Source: CAZNUM01 sp046861615
Lineage (GTDB): Bacteria; Fidelibacterota; Marinisomatia; Marinisomatales; TCS55
Length of the DNA stretch: 18,842 bases
Direction: 5' to 3'
Assembly (NCBI GenBank): GCA_046861615.1
Contig: JBHHUS010000037.1
Location: 1-18,842 of the forward strand
In this document: positions 16,109 to 18,842 of the stretch, one piece after another
Numbering within the stretch: position 1 is the stretch's first letter
Layout: every line of letters starts with the position of its first letter
The notes under the pieces: model-generated
Told to the model about the DNA's origin: nothing
The model's database searches: none
Seen by the model: the letters and a program-made list of their open reading frames with translations, nothing else
Translations under genes and position numbers: made by a program

Positions 16109-16771
16109 TTATTCACTGCCCGTCCGGTGTGTAATCCGGAGACTGTACAAATGGTAACCAAATACAGAAAGTCCGAATACCAGTCCTGCAATAAGCAAAC
16201 CCCAGGGGTAAGAAGCAGGTCCCTGGTTTTGAAATGTCTGAATCCCGGGAATGATAAAGGAGGATATGACCAGGACCATGGCAATCAATTCGCACACCCA
16301 GATGAAAACGGTCGGTTGGAAATTGATTTTATTCCAACCGCAGAAAAGTCCAATCACACCCGCTGAAATGAGGCAAATGGATATCAGCACTGGTGACCAG
16401 ACAGGGCCGACCCAGACAACCGGAATTAAGAACAGAACATCCCAGGTAGCCAGAGATGCCGGCCAGCCGATGAACAGTTTCAAAAACAGGTAATAAAAAA
16501 TGTCCCAGACCCCGAATAAAATCATAAAGACAGCCAATTTTTCAGTGAACTGAATACGGCTGAGTTCTGCCACTGACCACATGATGACGATCGTGGCTAA
16601 TTCTCGTAACAGTTCAATCTTGATTAATTGACCGTCTGTGGGAAGAGGTGGGAATGAAAAACCCTCAGGAAAATAGATCTGCCGCAGGTACACTACTACC
16701 GCCGCTTCAATCAAGGCAAAAGCGACCCCCCAGATTGTAAGCCATAATAATTGTTTTTTAAATGATTGCAA
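16109..16771 (-). CDS. Uncharacterised membrane protein (about 6-7 helices)
   Basis: This is a 220-residue multi-pass protein without a function I can name. The N-terminus carries an acidic residue inside the first helix (ALIEAAVVVYLRQIYFPEG, 19-37). A Trp-rich central region follows (GVWDIFYYLFLKLFIGWPAS, 86-105, then ATWDVLFLIPVVWVGPVW). Helices lie at about 10-28, 52-68, 78-100, 108-120, 124-145, 151-173 and 188-209. I have the impression that this EAAVVVYLR plus WDIFYYLFLK pattern recurs in unnamed membrane proteins of other bacteria, but could not check this. The start is a TTG at 16771, twelve bases after the purH stop; no in-frame ATG lies nearby. Its position directly after purH suggests shared transcription rather than a purine role. 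Confidence 0.8.
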   Translation of the reverse strand: MQSFKKQLLWLTIWGVAFALIEAAVVVYLRQIYFPEGFSFPPLPTDGQLIKIELLRELATIVIMWSVAELSRIQFTEKLAVFMILFGVWDIFYYLFLKLFIGWPASLATWDVLFLIPVVWVGPVWSPVLISICLISAGVIGLFCGWNKINFQPTVFIWVCELIAMVLVISSFIIPGIQTFQNQGPASYPWGLLIAGLVFGLSVFGYHLYSLRITHRTGSE

Positions 16772-16783
16772 GGGGCTCAGTTA

Positions 16784-18322
16784 TTAATGCTTAAAACACC
16801 TGATTCCAGTAAAAACCATGGCAATTCCCAGTTCATTGCAAGCATTAATTACTTCCTTATCCCGAATGGACCCTCCCGGTTGAATGATTGCCCGGATGCC
16901 GGTCCCGGCCAGCAAATCAATATTATCTCTGAACGGGAAGAAGGCATCGGAGGCCAGTACAGCACCGTCGGTGTGGTTGCCGGCTTTCTTCAAAGCAATT
17001 TCCACCGCTCCTACCCGGCTGGGTTGGCCGGCGCCAATCCCCACCGTTGACGTTCCTTTGACAATCACAATTCCGTTGGACTTGACGTGTTTTAAGACTT
17101 TCCAGGCAAATAACAAGGCCTTTAGATCGTCAGCTTCCGGTTTCTCTTCAGTAACTGGTTTCAGTTCGTCAATTGTTAGTTGATGGGAATTGTATTCCTG
17201 GATTAACACGCCTCCGGTAATCTCACGAATGTTTTCACCCGGCTCGATCGGCTTAATTGTTCCCATTTCCAACACACGCAGGTTTTTCTTCTTTGAAAGC
17301 AGTTTACGGGCCCCTGGTTCAAATTCCGGAGCCAGAACCACTTCGACAAAAACATGCTTAATTTCACTGGCGACCGCAATAGAACAGGGTTGATTCAGGG
17401 CAATGATTCCGCCAAAGGCAGACAGACTATCGGCACTGAACGCCCGTTTGTATATATCTAGTAGATTATTCCCCGTTGCCACGCCACATGGATTTGCGTG
17501 TTTAACAATCACACAGGCGGGTTCTTTGAATTCTCGGAGACAAGTCCAGGCTGCATCGGCATCCATCAGGTTGTTGTAGGAGAGTTGTTTTCCTTGGAGT
17601 ATTTTAGCGTTTAGCAGACTATTTCCAGCGTCGCCTGAGCGCTGATAGACGGCTGCCGCCTGATGTGGGTTTTCCCCGTAACGCAGGTCAGCATGTTTTT
17701 GCAGGGTAATATTTAAATCATCCGGAAAGGATTCTTCTTGAAGATGATTGTGAATATGAGCATCGTATCTGACCGTATAGCCGAAAGCTTTTATCGCCAA
17801 TTGCTTCCGGGTAGTAAAAGTAAGGCCACCTTGATCATTAATTTCCTGAAGAACCAGATCATAATCTTTTTGATCGGTAACTACTCCGGTCCAGCCGAAA
17901 TTTTTCGCTGCGCTTCGTATCATAGTGGAACCGCCGATATCCACCTGTTCCATGGCTTCAGCCAGTGTAACTGTCTGCTCTGTAACTGTTTTTAAGAAGG
18001 GATATAAATTGCAAACCACCAGATCTATCCACTGGATGTTCTGTTCTTGAGCTTCCTTGGCGTGTTGCTGCCGTAACCCCAGGATTCCACCGGCGATCAA
18101 TGGATGGATCGTCTTTACCCGCCCTTCAAAAATAGGAGGAAAACCGGTAAAGGTGGTAACGTTCGTTACGGTGAGGCTATTTTCCTGCAGAACCCGGGCC
18201 GTCCCACCGGTAGCGATCAGTTCTATTTTTAACTGCTGTAAACCACGGGCAAACGGGATCAAACCCCGTTTATCGGATACGGAAATGAGCACACGCTTAA
18301 TAACGGTTATTTCTGTATTCAC
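16784..18322 (-). CDS. purH: Bifunctional AICAR formyltransferase / IMP cyclohydrolase (PurH)
   Basis: This 512-residue cytoplasmic enzyme catalyses the last two steps of de novo IMP synthesis: formylation of AICAR with 10-formyl-tetrahydrofolate, then ring closure. The N-terminal cyclohydrolase (MGS-like) domain covers about 8-190, with SVSDKRGL (14-21), ATGGTA (37-42) and GRVKTIHP (67-74). The formyltransferase domain follows, with LRYGENPHQ (213-221), the catalytic Lys274-His275 in VKHANPCG, SAFGGI (301-306) and SDAFFPF (458-464). The C-terminus is GIRCFKH, where most PurH proteins end in a R-H-F-x-H-type motif. The start is GTG with AGGA unusually far (about twelve bases) upstream. It follows purN by 38 bases on the same strand, so both are probably in one operon. 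Confidence 0.98.
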   Translation of the reverse strand: MNTEITVIKRVLISVSDKRGLIPFARGLQQLKIELIATGGTARVLQENSLTVTNVTTFTGFPPIFEGRVKTIHPLIAGGILGLRQQHAKEAQEQNIQWIDLVVCNLYPFLKTVTEQTVTLAEAMEQVDIGGSTMIRSAAKNFGWTGVVTDQKDYDLVLQEINDQGGLTFTTRKQLAIKAFGYTVRYDAHIHNHLQEESFPDDLNITLQKHADLRYGENPHQAAAVYQRSGDAGNSLLNAKILQGKQLSYNNLMDADAAWTCLREFKEPACVIVKHANPCGVATGNNLLDIYKRAFSADSLSAFGGIIALNQPCSIAVASEIKHVFVEVVLAPEFEPGARKLLSKKKNLRVLEMGTIKPIEPGENIREITGGVLIQEYNSHQLTIDELKPVTEEKPEADDLKALLFAWKVLKHVKSNGIVIVKGTSTVGIGAGQPSRVGAVEIALKKAGNHTDGAVLASDAFFPFRDNIDLLAGTGIRAIIQPGGSIRDKEVINACNELGIAMVFTGIRCFKH

Positions 18323-18360
18323 TGAATTTGTTTTTCCTTGTTGACTGGTGTACAGGTTCC

Positions 18361-18842
18361 TTAGGATGAACGGATCGTTTTTACCTGGCTTTGTGAAAAG
18401 ATTTGAATGGCCTCAATGAAAGCGGATCCTTCCAGCCCCTGAACTTTTTGCTTTAGTGTCTCCACCGTATCTGAAGAATCAACGGAGCACCTTTTCTGAA
18501 TTAAAATGGGTCCATGATCCACCTCTTCGGTAACAAAGTGAATCGTACATCCCGTTTCCGGGTCTCCATTTTTCAGGACTTCAGTGTGGACATCCAAATC
18601 CATACCACCGGCGTATTTAGGCAATAGGGAGGGGTGAACGTTGAGAATTTTCCCCTGCCAGGTATTACAGAATTCAACGGAGAGAATGCGCATGAAACCG
18701 ATGAGTAGAATCAGGTCTACCTGATGATTTTTTAGCATTCGGGTGATTTCACGGTCAAAGACTTCTCGTTGTTTACCTTTGTGAGAAATGAAGACATCAG
18801 GTACCCCATTTCGCCGGGCCCGCTCCAGAATGTAGGCATTTT
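18361..18842 (-). CDS. purN: Phosphoribosylglycinamide formyltransferase (PurN), 5' end outside window
   Basis: This enzyme transfers a formyl group from 10-formyl-tetrahydrofolate to glycinamide ribonucleotide, the third step of purine synthesis. The frame stays open to the window edge, giving about 160 residues. Upstream of the first internal ATG (18738) it still reads as enzyme sequence (NAYILERARRNGVPDVFISH), so that ATG is not the start. About 25-45 N-terminal residues are missing. The folate and catalytic motifs are present: GFMRILS, then NVHPSLLPKY with the catalytic Asn and His, and TEEVDHGPIL with the catalytic Asp. GGMDLDVH replaces the shorter G-L-H-T-H loop of the E. coli enzyme, a variant seen in some other lineages. 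The gene lies directly before purH. Confidence 0.95.
   Translation of the reverse strand, partial: NAYILERARRNGVPDVFISHKGKQREVFDREITRMLKNHQVDLILLIGFMRILSVEFCNTWQGKILNVHPSLLPKYAGGMDLDVHTEVLKNGDPETGCTIHFVTEEVDHGPILIQKRCSVDSSDTVETLKQKVQGLEGSAFIEAIQIFSQSQVKTIRSS

Noticed and set aside
18361..18738. PurN starting at the ATG at 18738
   Set aside because: The frame continues upstream to the window edge with PurN-like sequence, so this ATG is internal and the gene is truncated by the window.

Overview
The window is an ordinary-looking, gene-dense stretch of a bacterial chromosome with moderate G+C (judged by eye). It holds sixteen protein genes, two of them cut by the window edges. I see no rRNA, tRNA, CRISPR array, insertion sequence, integrase, phage gene or toxin-antitoxin pair. 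The pyruvate:ferredoxin-type oxidoreductase points to an anaerobic or facultative, ferredoxin-using metabolism. The exported M16 peptidase and membrane-anchored penicillin-acylase-type enzyme suggest a Gram-negative cell plan. Starts are a mix of ATG, GTG and TTG, and many Shine-Dalgarno sites are weak. My guess is a poorly characterised lineage of the FCB superphylum type, but this is low-confidence inference, not an identification.

Left part (1-4908): the C-terminal part of a MATE-type efflux transporter (+) converges on a GNAT acetyltransferase (-), with six bases between their stop codons. A 160-base divergent gap then leads to a two-gene operon encoding a 2-oxoacid:ferredoxin oxidoreductase split into an alpha/gamma-type chain and a ferredoxin/TPP (delta/beta-type) chain. 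The two reading frames overlap by four bases.

Middle part (5113-11852): a two-module secreted M16 zinc peptidase and a small DHFR/RibD-C-like protein lie on +. They face a DASS/SLC13 anion symporter, the DNA-repair glycosylase MutM and a YwiC-like membrane protein on -. The ywiC-like gene and mutM are three bases apart and probably co-transcribed.

Right part (11974-18842): a membrane-anchored penicillin acylase family Ntn-hydrolase is translationally coupled to a glycerophosphodiester phosphodiesterase on +. On - lies a head-to-tail run of purN (partial), purH and three small uncharacterised multi-pass membrane proteins.

I did not find a clearly new biological system. The best leads are the acylase-phosphodiesterase pair, which could act in sequence on N-acyl glycerophospholipid breakdown products; the cleanly split oxidoreductase with an altered substrate-side motif; and the three unassigned membrane proteins behind the purine genes. 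No gene-free stretch exceeds about 205 bases. The gaps hold a few weak inverted repeats, listed as low-confidence elements.
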